From Streptomyces sp. NBC_00370 (GTDB taxonomy: Bacteria; Actinomycetota; Actinomycetes; Streptomycetales; Streptomycetaceae): DNA of 64,000 bases. The stretch covers positions 8,006,001 through 8,070,000 of the forward strand of contig NZ_CP107968.1 in the NCBI RefSeq assembly GCF_036084755.1. The letters run 5' to 3'. Under the pieces are notes generated by a model that saw nothing but the letters and a program-made list of their open reading frames with translations, did not search any database and had not been told where the DNA came from. Positions within the stretch are counted from its first letter, which is position 1. The number at the start of each line of letters is the position of its first letter. The translations under genes were made by a program, and so were the position numbers. Shown here piece by piece: positions 42,441 through 51,081 of this stretch.

Positions 42441-43148
42441 TCAGCCGATCCGGGCGACGGCGCGTACGGGCGCGCCGTCCGCGCCGGCGAGCCGCAGCGG
42501 GAACAGGGACACCTCGATCCGCTGCCCGGCGCGCTGCGCCTCGACCACCCGGTCGAGGCCGGTGAGATTCTCGGCGATGACACCGCCGGCGCCGCACAGC
42601 ACCCGGTGGGCCGCCAGCCCGTCCCCGTCCTGCGGGTGCGGATCGCCAGGACCGGGTGTCGGGTCGACGCTGAGCGCGTCGACAGCGACCGTACGCACCC
42701 CGGTCGCCACGACCGCCTCCGCCGCCTCGGGCGTCAGCCAGGGGTGGCCGAGGTAGTGGTCGGTGCCCCAGTGCGCCGACCAGCCGGTGACGAGCAACAG
42801 GACGGTGCCGGGCCGCAGTCGGGGCAGTACGGGTGCCAGGTCCGTCACGGTGACGCCGGTACGCGGCGCGAGAGCGCGCAGATCGGCGGCTACGGCCGGC
42901 CCGGTGAAGCGCTCCAGCGGCAACTCGTCGAGAGCGGGCCACTGGTCGTCCACGTGGTACGGCGCGTCGACGTGCGTGCCCGACTGCGAACCGAGGTGGA
43001 CCCGCAGCACATTGACGCCGTCCTCGGCGGCCCGCAGCGCCGTGGTGATCTCGACCTCCGGATCGCCGGGGTAGACCGGCATGCCGGTGACAAGGGGAAC
43101 GGACAGATCCAGCCACCCGGTGGGTACCGGTTCCTGCTGCGGTGTCAT
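42441..43148 (-). CDS. Cyclase / kynurenine formamidase-like protein
   Basis: A 235-residue metal-dependent hydrolase of the cyclase (PF04199) family. The metal motif is SGTHVDAPYH near residue 55-64. Relatives include arylformamidase (KynB) of tryptophan breakdown and isatin hydrolases; no other kynurenine gene is adjacent. ATG start with GAGAGG. Convergent with the ligase gene. Confidence 0.83.
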   Translation of the reverse strand: MTPQQEPVPTGWLDLSVPLVTGMPVYPGDPEVEITTALRAAEDGVNVLRVHLGSQSGTHVDAPYHVDDQWPALDELPLERFTGPAVAADLRALAPRTGVTVTDLAPVLPRLRPGTVLLLVTGWSAHWGTDHYLGHPWLTPEAAEAVVATGVRTVAVDALSVDPTPGPGDPHPQDGDGLAAHRVLCGAGGVIAENLTGLDRVVEAQRAGQRIEVSLFPLRLAGADGAPVRAVARIG

Positions 43149-43389
43149 GGATCGGCCTCTCTGCGGGATCTGCGGAATCCAGGGGGCGCCGCGGGGTGGC
43201 CGGGGCGCCCCACGACCCGCCGGATCCTCCATTCTGGGCCGTGCTCCGGACGATTCCTCCACCCGGCCGTGACGACGCGTCCGATCGGGTAGCGATCCGC
43301 CCGACGCTGCTGACCTTGTCAGTCGTGCGGGCAATAAAGACCCGTGCCGGTCGTCGCCCGGCCTTCCCGCCGCTGCCCTACGGAGATTC

Positions 43390-44226
43390 ATGAACCTCTC
43401 TCGCTCCCGTCTGTTCCGGCTGATCGGCACCACTGTCGCCGTCGGCATGGGAATCTGTGCCGTACCGGCGCAGGGCGCTTCCGCCGCGCCCGGCGGAGCG
43501 GGCACCGACCGGGCGAAGCCGACGGTGGTGCTGGTGCACGGCGCGTTCGCCGACGCGTCCGGCTGGGAGAACGTGATCGGGCGGCTGCACGGCGAGGGGT
43601 ACCGCAACGTGATCGCCCCCGCCAACCCGCTGCGCGGTCTGGCGAGCGACTCGGCGTACATCGCGAGCTTCCTGAAGTCGGTGCGCGGACCGGTCGTCCT
43701 GGTCGGCCACTCCTACGGCGGAGCCGTCATCACCAACGCCGCCGCAGGGAACAAGAACGTCAAGGCCCTCGTGTACATCGCCGCCTTCGCCCCCACGGCG
43801 AAGGAGACCATCACCTCCATCAACAACAGGTTCCCGGCCACCCCCCTCGCGACGGCCCTCAACCCCGTGCCGTACTCGACCGGTACGAGCAGCGGTGTCG
43901 ACCTCTACATCAAGCCCGACAAGTACCGCGACGTCTTCCTCAGCGACCGGCTCCCCGAGCCCGACGCCCAGGTTCTCGCCGCGACACAGCGACCGATCGA
44001 CGCGGCGGCGTTCGACGAGCCCTCCGGCAAGCCGGCCTGGAAGACCAAACCCTCCTGGGCCCTGGTCGCCGAGCAGGACCACGCGATCTCGCCCGACGCG
44101 GAGCGCTTCATGGCGGAGCGGGCCCACGCGCGCACCATCGAGGTCGAGGCGCCGCACGCGGCCTTCCTCACCAACCCCGGCGCCGTCACCGGTCTGATCC
44201 GCGACGCCGCGCAGGCTGTCGGCTAG
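43390..44226 (+). CDS. Secreted alpha/beta hydrolase
   Basis: A 278-residue exported protein: signal peptide (1-33, TTVAVGMGICAVPAQGASA), oxyanion motif LVHGAFADASGWENV, nucleophile GHSYGG, acid region VAEQDHAI, and catalytic histidine in EAPHAAFL. The fold and HGAF start resemble esterase/salicylate-esterase-type (MES-like) hydrolases. Substrate unknown. Confidence 0.87.
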   Translation: MNLSRSRLFRLIGTTVAVGMGICAVPAQGASAAPGGAGTDRAKPTVVLVHGAFADASGWENVIGRLHGEGYRNVIAPANPLRGLASDSAYIASFLKSVRGPVVLVGHSYGGAVITNAAAGNKNVKALVYIAAFAPTAKETITSINNRFPATPLATALNPVPYSTGTSSGVDLYIKPDKYRDVFLSDRLPEPDAQVLAATQRPIDAAAFDEPSGKPAWKTKPSWALVAEQDHAISPDAERFMAERAHARTIEVEAPHAAFLTNPGAVTGLIRDAAQAVG

Positions 44227-44387
44227 CCGGCAGGCCCGACGGCCACGAGAGGCCCCTCGATGCCGGAAATGGCCTGATCCCGCATCAGACGACACTTCGC
44301 TGTCATGACCCTGCCTGATGGACTTCGGGTGCCCGTGTCTGTGGGCCTGACATCTTTTGTGCGGCTGTGCCGCCTTGAGAAGGGAAC

Positions 44388-45929
44388 ATGACCATGCCCG
44401 AACTCACCCGCCGTCGACTGCTGGCCGCCGGCGCCGCCGCATCCGGCGCCGTGGCAGCGAGTCAGCTGCTGACCGCGCCGGCGGCCGGAGCGGCAGGCAG
44501 AAGACCGCTGGCCGCCGACCCGTTCACCCTGGGTGTCGCCTCCGGCGACCCGCTCACCACGGCCGTCGTCATCTGGACCCGGCTCGCCGTCGACCCGCTG
44601 AACGGCGGCGGGATGCCGGACTCGCCCGTCGCCGTGCAGTGGCAGGTGGCCCAGGACCAGTCGTTCCGCAAGGTGGTGCGCCGGGGGGTCGCCATCGCCG
44701 ATCCGGACCTGGCCCACAGCGTGCACGTGGATGTGCGCGGCCTCGAACCCGGCCGCGTCTACTGGTACCGCTTCCGGGCCGGCACGTACGTCTCACCGGC
44801 CGGCCGCACCCGCACCATCGCGCGCGACCCGTCGAAGCTCCGGGTCGCCCTCGCCTCCTGCCAGAACTGGCAGAACGGCTACTTCACGCCGTACGCGGAC
44901 ATGCGCGAGCAGGAACCCGACATCGTGCTCTTCGTCGGGGACTACATCTACGAGAGCGCGCCCACCGCGTCCGCCGTACGTGTCCACGAGGGCTCGGGCG
45001 AGCCGTACAGCCTGCTCCAGTACCGCAACAGGTACGCGCAGTACAAGACCGACCCCGACCTGCTCGCGATGCACGCGGCGGCGCCCTGGATCGTGACCTT
45101 CGACGACCACGAGGTCGACAACGACTTCGCGGGCGACGTGCCGCAGGACCCCGCGCAGCAGTCGCACGACGCCTTCGTCTCCCGGCTGACCGCCGCCTAT
45201 CAGGCGTACTACGAGCACATGCCGGTCAGGGCGAGCGCGGTGCCGAACGGCCCGCACCTCCAGATGTACCGGAGCTTCGACTTCGGCCGGCTCGCCCGGC
45301 TCAACGTCCTCGACACACGGCAGTTCCGCAGCGACCAGACCACGACCCAGGCCGGCGCCGAGGACCCCGCGATGACCATGCTCGGCGCGCCGCAGCGGGC
45401 GTGGCTGGCCGGCAACCTCGCGAGCTCGCACGCCCGCTGGAACCTGACGGCCTCACAGATCATGATGGCCGAGACCGATCTCCTGGCCGGGCCCGGCAAG
45501 GAGTGGTTCTACGACGCGTGGGACGGCTACCAGGTCGAGCGCAACGACCTGCTGGCCCGCTTCCGGCAGGTGGACAACCCGGTGGTGCTCAGCGGTGACC
45601 GCCATCTGACCATGATCAGCGACCTGAAGCGGGACTACGCGGATCCCGGATCGGCCGTCGTCGGCGCCGAGTTCGTGGGCACCTCCATCAGTTCCAACGG
45701 CGACCAGGACGCGACCGCCTTCAACGCCATGTGGGACCCGCTGCGCGGCGACAACCCGCACTGGAAGGTCATCGACTACCACCGCGGCTACCACCTGTTC
45801 GACATCGGGGAGCGCGGTATCGACGCCCAGGTGCGGGTGGTCGGCACGGTGCTCAAGCCGCAGTCGGCCTCGACCACGCTGTCGAGCCTGCGGGTCGACG
45901 CGGGACGGCCCGGCGTCCACGTCGTCTGA
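44388..45929 (+). CDS. phoD: Alkaline phosphatase D family phosphodiesterase
   Basis: A 513-residue Tat-exported enzyme: twin-arginine signal RRRLLAAGAAASG at residues 8-20. The PhoD domain shows ASCQNWQNGYFT, FVGDYIYES, TFDDHEVDND, LNVLDTRQFRSDQ, and VVLSGDRHLTM, the metal (Fe/Ca) ligands of this family. It hydrolyses phosphomonoesters and diesters outside the cell. No clear PhoP box was found upstream. Confidence 0.92.
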   Translation: MTMPELTRRRLLAAGAAASGAVAASQLLTAPAAGAAGRRPLAADPFTLGVASGDPLTTAVVIWTRLAVDPLNGGGMPDSPVAVQWQVAQDQSFRKVVRRGVAIADPDLAHSVHVDVRGLEPGRVYWYRFRAGTYVSPAGRTRTIARDPSKLRVALASCQNWQNGYFTPYADMREQEPDIVLFVGDYIYESAPTASAVRVHEGSGEPYSLLQYRNRYAQYKTDPDLLAMHAAAPWIVTFDDHEVDNDFAGDVPQDPAQQSHDAFVSRLTAAYQAYYEHMPVRASAVPNGPHLQMYRSFDFGRLARLNVLDTRQFRSDQTTTQAGAEDPAMTMLGAPQRAWLAGNLASSHARWNLTASQIMMAETDLLAGPGKEWFYDAWDGYQVERNDLLARFRQVDNPVVLSGDRHLTMISDLKRDYADPGSAVVGAEFVGTSISSNGDQDATAFNAMWDPLRGDNPHWKVIDYHRGYHLFDIGERGIDAQVRVVGTVLKPQSASTTLSSLRVDAGRPGVHVV

Positions 45930-45982
45930 CGCCCGCCGGGCCCTCCACTGATCCCGCCCACCTGCCTGCCTGCACCTGTCCA

Positions 45983-46019
45983 CCGGCCCGCCGTGCGCCG
46001 TCCTGGCGCGGCGGGCCGG
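45983..46019. terminator. Bidirectional hairpin after phoD
   Basis: CCGGCCCGCC-GT-GCGCC pairs with GGCGC-GGCGGGCCGG, 15 pairs with one bulge, between convergent phoD and the SRPBCC gene. Confidence 0.7.
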
Positions 46020-46023
46020 CCGC

Positions 46024-46449
46024 TCAGCCGCCCGCCGTGACCTCGGCCAGCTTCTGGAACTCGCCCAGGTCGTAGTTGGCCAGCGTGGAGTCGAGGTTGG
46101 TCAGGGCGCCAAGACGCTCGACGAAGCCCTTCGGGTCGTACTCGATCTGGAGTGTGACCCGGCTCGTCGAATCGGTGACGTGGTGGAAGGTGACGACCCC
46201 CGCGTGATGGACGCCTTCCGTGGTGCGCCAGGCGATCCGGTCCTCCGGCACGACCTCGGTGAGTTCGGCGACGAACGCCTTGTCGGCGCCGGGCAGCGAG
46301 AGCTGCCAGGCGAAGCGGCGGTCGTCGATGCGCTCGACGTGCCGTACATGACTGAGGAATTCCGGCCAGCGCGTGACGTCGCTCCACAGCTTCCAGCTCA
46401 CCGCCACCGGCGCCTCGATGTCTACGGACTCAAGCAGCGACGACGACAT
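46024..46449 (-). CDS. SRPBCC / polyketide cyclase-like lipid-binding protein
   Basis: A 141-residue START-like fold: SLLESVDIEAPVAVSWKLWSDVTRWPEFL and the ending GEFQKLAEVTAGG. Binds hydrophobic ligands; many are polyketide cyclases/dehydrases, but no polyketide synthase is near. Start ATG; upstream sits a 21-base near-direct repeat around GCTGACCGGTC (46499-46532). Confidence 0.83.
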   Translation of the reverse strand: MSSSLLESVDIEAPVAVSWKLWSDVTRWPEFLSHVRHVERIDDRRFAWQLSLPGADKAFVAELTEVVPEDRIAWRTTEGVHHAGVVTFHHVTDSTSRVTLQIEYDPKGFVERLGALTNLDSTLANYDLGEFQKLAEVTAGG

Positions 46450-46554
46450 GGTGGTGTCCTTTCCTCGGTGATGTGCCTGCCTTCCGGCGGCTACCCGCTG
46501 ACCGGTCGGCTATCCGCTGACCGGTCAGCTGTCCGTCACCCAGGAGGGAGCAGC

Positions 46555-47571
46555 TCAGGGCTCCTTGGTACGGGACTCCAGATCCGCCCGGGTGGCGGCC
46601 CCGTAGACGCCTGACGGGTCGCCGGTGATGTGGTGGCTGTCCTGGTAGCGGGCCACCGCGCGCTCCACGCCCGCGTCGTACGTGCCGTCGGGCATGCCGA
46701 CGTACTGGAGCAGGAGCTGGCCCATCCGCTTCTGCAGTTCGACGACCTCGGGTCCGGTGTCGCCCTCGCGCAGGACGGGGGGCCCCGAGGGGGACGTGCT
46801 CTGGGAGGGACCGGCGGGGCGCGGTCCGCCGTCGTCGGCCGATGCCGAGGAGCCGGCGGCGGCGCCGGAGGCGTCGGGGCTGCCCGCGATCGCGGCGGCG
46901 GCCGATGCGGCTATGTCCTTGGCCTTGTCCTTGACGGACCCGTCCGCCGATGCGCCGGGCGACCTGCTGGGATCGTCGCTCGGCCCCGCCGACGTGGGGC
47001 CGTCCGTGGCCGAGGGTTCGGCCGAGGCCGAACCGGCAGCCGCGCCTTGGGAGTTCGGTGCCGCAGCGGCGTCGGACGTACCGGAGCCACCGCTGCCGCC
47101 GAGGACTCCCGCGCCGATCGCGACGGCGGCGGCGACCACGACGACGGCGCCGGCCACCAGCAGAGCGGTCTTGCGGCGGCCGGTGCCGGACGGCGTCGCC
47201 GGGTCGCTCTCGTCGTCGGCAGCGACGAAGTCCGGTGTCGACGGCGGTACCGGCGGCAGGGGTTCGGTCTCGGCGGCCGGCGCGGCGGAGCCGGCGGCCA
47301 CGGCTTCGGGCTCGCCGGGCGCTTCGGGTCCGCCGGCCGTCAGAGCGGCCACGTCCTCGTCGCGTGCGATCCTCGGAGCCGCGGTGTCACCCGGTGTCTG
47401 CGCGTTGTGCAGCGAGACGTAGGGGCGCGTGTGCAGCATGTCGAGTGTTTCGACGTGGTCGTCTTCGGCGGTGCTCTCCGCGGCTGTCTCCGCGGGGATG
47501 GCGCAGGCGCAGTCGGGGCGGCCGTCCTCGCGTGCGGGTGCGAAGCAGCGAGGGCAGGGTTCTGGCTTCAC
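46555..47571 (-). CDS. Membrane-anchored peptidoglycan-binding protein
   Basis: A 338-residue protein. The N-terminal half has a CxxC...CxC zinc-ribbon-like cluster (PCPRCFAPAREDGRPDCAC), an acidic/Pro-rich region, one membrane helix (about 135-155, TALLVAGAVVVVAAAVAIGAG), a long Ala/Ser/Gly linker, and a C-terminal peptidoglycan-binding (PG_binding_1) domain (about 270-335, REGDTGPEVVELQKRMGQL...GTYDAGVERAVARYQ). It spans the membrane and touches the wall. GTG start with AAGGAA. Confidence 0.85.
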   Translation of the reverse strand: MKPEPCPRCFAPAREDGRPDCACAIPAETAAESTAEDDHVETLDMLHTRPYVSLHNAQTPGDTAAPRIARDEDVAALTAGGPEAPGEPEAVAAGSAAPAAETEPLPPVPPSTPDFVAADDESDPATPSGTGRRKTALLVAGAVVVVAAAVAIGAGVLGGSGGSGTSDAAAAPNSQGAAAGSASAEPSATDGPTSAGPSDDPSRSPGASADGSVKDKAKDIAASAAAAIAGSPDASGAAAGSSASADDGGPRPAGPSQSTSPSGPPVLREGDTGPEVVELQKRMGQLLLQYVGMPDGTYDAGVERAVARYQDSHHITGDPSGVYGAATRADLESRTKEP

Positions 47572-47732
47572 GGACGATTCCTTCCGGGGTTCGCAGCGAT
47601 TATGCAGAGCCCCCGGCCCTTCGCGCAGCGCTTCCTAGTGTTGTTTGCTGATCGATACCGACTGCTCCGAGGGAGGTAACTGCCCATTTTCCGGCTCACT
47701 CGGGCAAATGCCGATCAAGTCCGGGGGACGCG

Positions 47733-48707
47733 TCAACTCCTGCCCTCGCGCACGGTGCTGAGGATCTTGCGCACCGTCGCGTCCGGCACCTCGTCCGGCA
47801 CACCGGTCGCCCCGAAGAACGTCCACGACACGAAGTCGCCCTTGGCGTTCTCGAAGGCGAAACTGGTCACTTTGCCGTCACTGTCACACTTGCCCTTCTT
47901 CGGCACACCGGAGGAAACGGCCGTCGTCAGACTCCCCTTGATGCCCGACGAGGTGGTGTACGGCTCGACCGGGCCCGGCTTGATCGTCTTCTTATCCGGC
48001 TGGGTGTACGCCCCGTAGAGCCACAGCGAGGCGTTGTTCTTGGCCGCCTCGTCGGTGGTACTGGCGCCGCGCTCCCCGCGCGACCCGGCGGCCGCGAGGG
48101 CGGTGTCCTCCGTGCTGCCGTTCCCGTCCTCGTCGGACGAGCACCACTTCTCCTTGAGCATGGCGGGGGCGGTGAAACCGATGAGCGGCTTCTCGTCCGG
48201 GTCGCTCTCGTCGGTGACGTACGTCGTCCAACTGGCCGCCTTGAGGCCCCACTCCGGCGGCACGTCGAAGACGACGCCGGTCGAGGGGTTCAACACGGCC
48301 TTCCAGCCCGCGACGACGGGCTTCGGCGCGCTGTCACGTTCGTCCGCGCCGCCCGAAGCGGTGGGCGAGACGGGGCCGTTCGTCGACGGCGTCTTGGTCG
48401 GGTCGACGTTCTTGCCCTCGTCGTCGGAGCCGCCGCCCAGCACCAGGAACCCCGTGACGGCCGCGGCGACCACCACGACGGCGGTCGCGACGACGGCGAC
48501 GAGTTTGGTCTTCCCGCCGCCCCCGCGCGGCGGTTGGGGCGGTCCCGACGTGACGGTGGGGGCGGCCCACGGCGGGGTCTGCCCCGGTGCCTGACCCGGT
48601 TGCGGGTACGGGTTCGGCTGTTGGTACGGATTGGGCTGCTGGTACGGATTCGCGTACGGGTCCTGCGCGTTGGGCCCGTCCCCCGGTTGCTGCTCTCCTG
48701 GCCACAT
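47733..48707 (-). CDS. Membrane protein with proline/glutamine-rich N-terminus
   Basis: A 324-residue protein: a tract of NPYQQPNPY repeats, PPRGGGGKTK, then one membrane helix (about 65-87, VAVVATAVVVVAAAVTGFLVLG) and an outside domain (WKAVLNPSTGVVFDVPPEW) with no name. It resembles other actinobacterial Pro-rich membrane proteins with an extracellular sensor-like domain. The real start is the ATG at 48707; the frame is open upstream. Same direction as the PG-binding gene, 161 bases apart. Confidence 0.7.
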   Translation of the reverse strand: MWPGEQQPGDGPNAQDPYANPYQQPNPYQQPNPYPQPGQAPGQTPPWAAPTVTSGPPQPPRGGGGKTKLVAVVATAVVVVAAAVTGFLVLGGGSDDEGKNVDPTKTPSTNGPVSPTASGGADERDSAPKPVVAGWKAVLNPSTGVVFDVPPEWGLKAASWTTYVTDESDPDEKPLIGFTAPAMLKEKWCSSDEDGNGSTEDTALAAAGSRGERGASTTDEAAKNNASLWLYGAYTQPDKKTIKPGPVEPYTTSSGIKGSLTTAVSSGVPKKGKCDSDGKVTSFAFENAKGDFVSWTFFGATGVPDEVPDATVRKILSTVREGRS

Positions 48708-48802
48708 GGAAGGCCACGATAGAGGGGCGTTATGTGCCGGGTGAGCCCCGGGTCCCTTGCCGCCACCGGGTGGATGGATAAGGCAAACAGTACGGAATGA
48801 AG

Positions 48803-48843
48803 TGGTCCAGACCCTTGACGGCCCGTTGGTCCAGACCAATTAT
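48803..48843 (+). promoter_or_regulatory. DasR-type chitinase promoter
   Basis: Two TGGTCCAGACC sites (48803-48813 and 48827-48837; the second followed by A) flank TTGACG (-35, 48815-48820) and AATTAT (-10, 48838-48843, 17-bp spacer). The 12-bp direct repeat TGGTCTAGACCA is the known Streptomyces chitinase promoter element, bound by DasR. Confidence 0.8.
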
Positions 48844-48883
48844 GGGCGCGATCCGCCTGCTGTCTCACCCATCGGGAGCCCCC

Positions 48884-50635
48884 ATGAGACGTACGAGATC
48901 CGTCAGAGCGCTGCTCGCCACCCTGGCGACCCTGGCCGCTTCGGCCGGCCTGGTCCTCACCACCGGAGCCGCGGCGCACGCCGCGACCCCGCTCCCCGCG
49001 CATGTCTTCGCGCCGTACTTCGAGGCGTACAACGGCGACAGCCCCGCGGCCCTGGCGCAGCAGTCCGGCGCCAAGTACCTGACGATGGCCTTCGTCCAGA
49101 CCGAACGGCCCGGTTCCTGCACGACGTACTGGAACGGCGACACGGGCATGCCCATCGCCTCCTCGGTGTTCGGCCAGGACTTCACCACCATCCGCTCACG
49201 CGGCGGCGACGTGATCCCGTCACTCGGCGGCTACGCGGCCGACAACGGCGGCACCGAGATCGCGGACAGCTGCACCAGCGTGGACTCCATCGCCGCCGCG
49301 TACGAGAAGATCATCACCACCTACGACGTCTCACGCCTCGACATGGACGTCGAGGACAACTCGCTGACCAACACGGCGGGTATCGACCGCCGTAACAAGG
49401 CGATCAAGAAAGTGCAGGACTGGGCGGCGGCCAACGGCCGTTCGGTGCAGTTCTCCTACACCCTGCCCACCACCACGAGCGGCCTGGGCGACACCGGACT
49501 CGACGTGCTGCGCAACGCCGCGTCGAACGGCACCCGGGTGGACGTGGTCAACCTGATGACGTTCGACTACTACGACAACGCCACGCACAACATGGCCAAC
49601 GACACGAAGACGGCGACGACCGGACTCGTGGGCCAGCTCGCCCAGTTCAACCCCGGCAAGACGCAGGCGCAGCTCTGGGGCATGGTGGGCGTCACCGAGA
49701 TGCCGGGCATCGACGACTTCGGCCCCGCCGAGACCTTCACCACGGCCGACGCGCCCCCGGTGCTGGACTGGGCGGTCTCCAAGGGCATCAACACCCTCTC
49801 CTTCTGGGCCCTCCAGCGCGACTCGGGCTCGTGCCCCGGCACCGGCGGCTCCGACAGCTGCTCGGGGATCCCGCAGGACCCGTGGTACTTCACCCACACC
49901 TTCGCGCCGTTCACCGGCGGCGGCAGCGGCCCGGTGACCAACGACTTCTCGGTCTCCGTCGCCCCGGGCTCCGCTTCGGTGCAGCCCGGCGGCTCGACCA
50001 CGGCGAGCGTGAAGACGGCCGTCACCTCCGGCACGGCGCAGACCCTCGCGCTCAAGGCCACCGGCGCGCCCGCGGGCGTGACGGCGGCGCTCAGCCCGGC
50101 GTCGGTCACCGCCGGCGCCTCGGCCACGCTCTCGGTCAGCGCCTCCGCTTCGGCCGCGCCGGGGACGTACCCGCTCACGGTGACGGCGACGGCCGGGTCG
50201 GTCAGTCACACCGCCACCTTCACCCTGACGGTCCCGGGACCCGGTGGGGACAGCGGCGCCCTGGTCAACGGCGGCTTCGAGAGCGCGTCCCTGGCACCCT
50301 GGACCTGCGAGAGCGGCGGCGCGCTGGTCACCACGCCGGTGCACGGCGGTACGCACGCGCTGAAGTCGGCGCCCACCTCCGCGCAGACGGGGCAGTGCGG
50401 CCAGACGCTCACCCTCAGCCCCAACACGCACTACACGCTGAGCGGTTGGGTGCAGGGCAGCTACGCCTACCTGGGGGTGAGCGGCGGTGCCACCGCCAGC
50501 GCCTGGACCAGTTCGACCGGCTGGTCCAAGCTGACGGTGCCCTTCACTACCGGCGCCTCCGGCACGGTCACCGTCTACCTGCACGGCTGGTACGGCCAGT
50601 CGGCGGTGTACGGAGACGACTTCTCGCTGACCTGA
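48884..50635 (+). CDS. Secreted GH18 chitinase
   Basis: A 583-residue exported enzyme. Signal peptide (1-33), GH18 TIM barrel (about 35-370; catalytic motif RLDMDVED with D153, D155, E157), an Fn3-like/Ig-like domain (about 375-455, VTAALSPASVTAGAS), and a C-terminal carbohydrate-binding-like module (about 463-583, LVNGGFESASLAPWTCE). The usual DGxDxDxE motif reads SRLDMDVE, keeping the last acids. Start ATG 48884 with GGGAG upstream; an in-frame ATG at 48797 lies inside the promoter, so it is not used. Confidence 0.9.
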   Translation: MRRTRSVRALLATLATLAASAGLVLTTGAAAHAATPLPAHVFAPYFEAYNGDSPAALAQQSGAKYLTMAFVQTERPGSCTTYWNGDTGMPIASSVFGQDFTTIRSRGGDVIPSLGGYAADNGGTEIADSCTSVDSIAAAYEKIITTYDVSRLDMDVEDNSLTNTAGIDRRNKAIKKVQDWAAANGRSVQFSYTLPTTTSGLGDTGLDVLRNAASNGTRVDVVNLMTFDYYDNATHNMANDTKTATTGLVGQLAQFNPGKTQAQLWGMVGVTEMPGIDDFGPAETFTTADAPPVLDWAVSKGINTLSFWALQRDSGSCPGTGGSDSCSGIPQDPWYFTHTFAPFTGGGSGPVTNDFSVSVAPGSASVQPGGSTTASVKTAVTSGTAQTLALKATGAPAGVTAALSPASVTAGASATLSVSASASAAPGTYPLTVTATAGSVSHTATFTLTVPGPGGDSGALVNGGFESASLAPWTCESGGALVTTPVHGGTHALKSAPTSAQTGQCGQTLTLSPNTHYTLSGWVQGSYAYLGVSGGATASAWTSSTGWSKLTVPFTTGASGTVTVYLHGWYGQSAVYGDDFSLT

Positions 50636-50655
50636 GAGCCGTCTAACGTGGGGGT

Positions 50656-51021
50656 GTGATTGATGCTGATGACGTGCGCCGTATCGCACTGTCGCTCCCC
50701 GAGACGCTGGAGAAGGAAGCGTGGCGCATGCCCACGTTCCGGGTCGCCGGCAAGATGTTCATCACGGTCCCCGACGACCAGACGTCGTTCGCCGTGCGCT
50801 GCCCCAGGCACGAGCGGACCGAACTGATCGCGGCGGAACCCCAGAAGTTCTGGGTGCCGCCGCACGAGGCGAGTTCGTCCTGGGTGCGGGTACGGCTCGC
50901 CGCCCTGGAGGATCTCGACGAGCTGTACGACATCCTGGCCGACTCCTGGAAGCAGGCCGCACCGGACCGGCTCACGGAGAACTTCGTGGCCACCGCGCGC
51001 CGGGATCCCGGCTCCGTGTGA
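50656..51021 (+). CDS. MmcQ/YjbR family DNA-binding protein
   Basis: A 121-residue protein of the MmcQ/YjbR (DUF419) fold: VIDADDVRRIALSLPETLEKEAW...FRVAGKMFITVP, and ASSSWVRVRLAALEDLDELYDILADSW. Role unknown. GTG start; a TCTAAC -10-like element ends 8 bases before it, so the mRNA may be leaderless. Confidence 0.85.
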   Translation: MIDADDVRRIALSLPETLEKEAWRMPTFRVAGKMFITVPDDQTSFAVRCPRHERTELIAAEPQKFWVPPHEASSSWVRVRLAALEDLDELYDILADSWKQAAPDRLTENFVATARRDPGSV

Positions 51022-51024
51022 GAG

Positions 51025-51062
51025 GGCACGGCCGGCGGATCCACGGATCCGCCGGCCGTGCC
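51025..51062. terminator. Bidirectional hairpin
   Basis: An 18-base inverted repeat (51025-51042 / 51045-51062) with almost no loop; separates two convergent genes. Confidence 0.8.
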
Positions 51063-51081
51063 GTCGGGTCTTGCGGCCAGC

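Noticed and set aside
44281-44387. A PhoP box before phoD
   Set aside because: No pair of GTTCACC-like direct repeats is present upstream; the GTTCACC at 44521 is inside the coding region.
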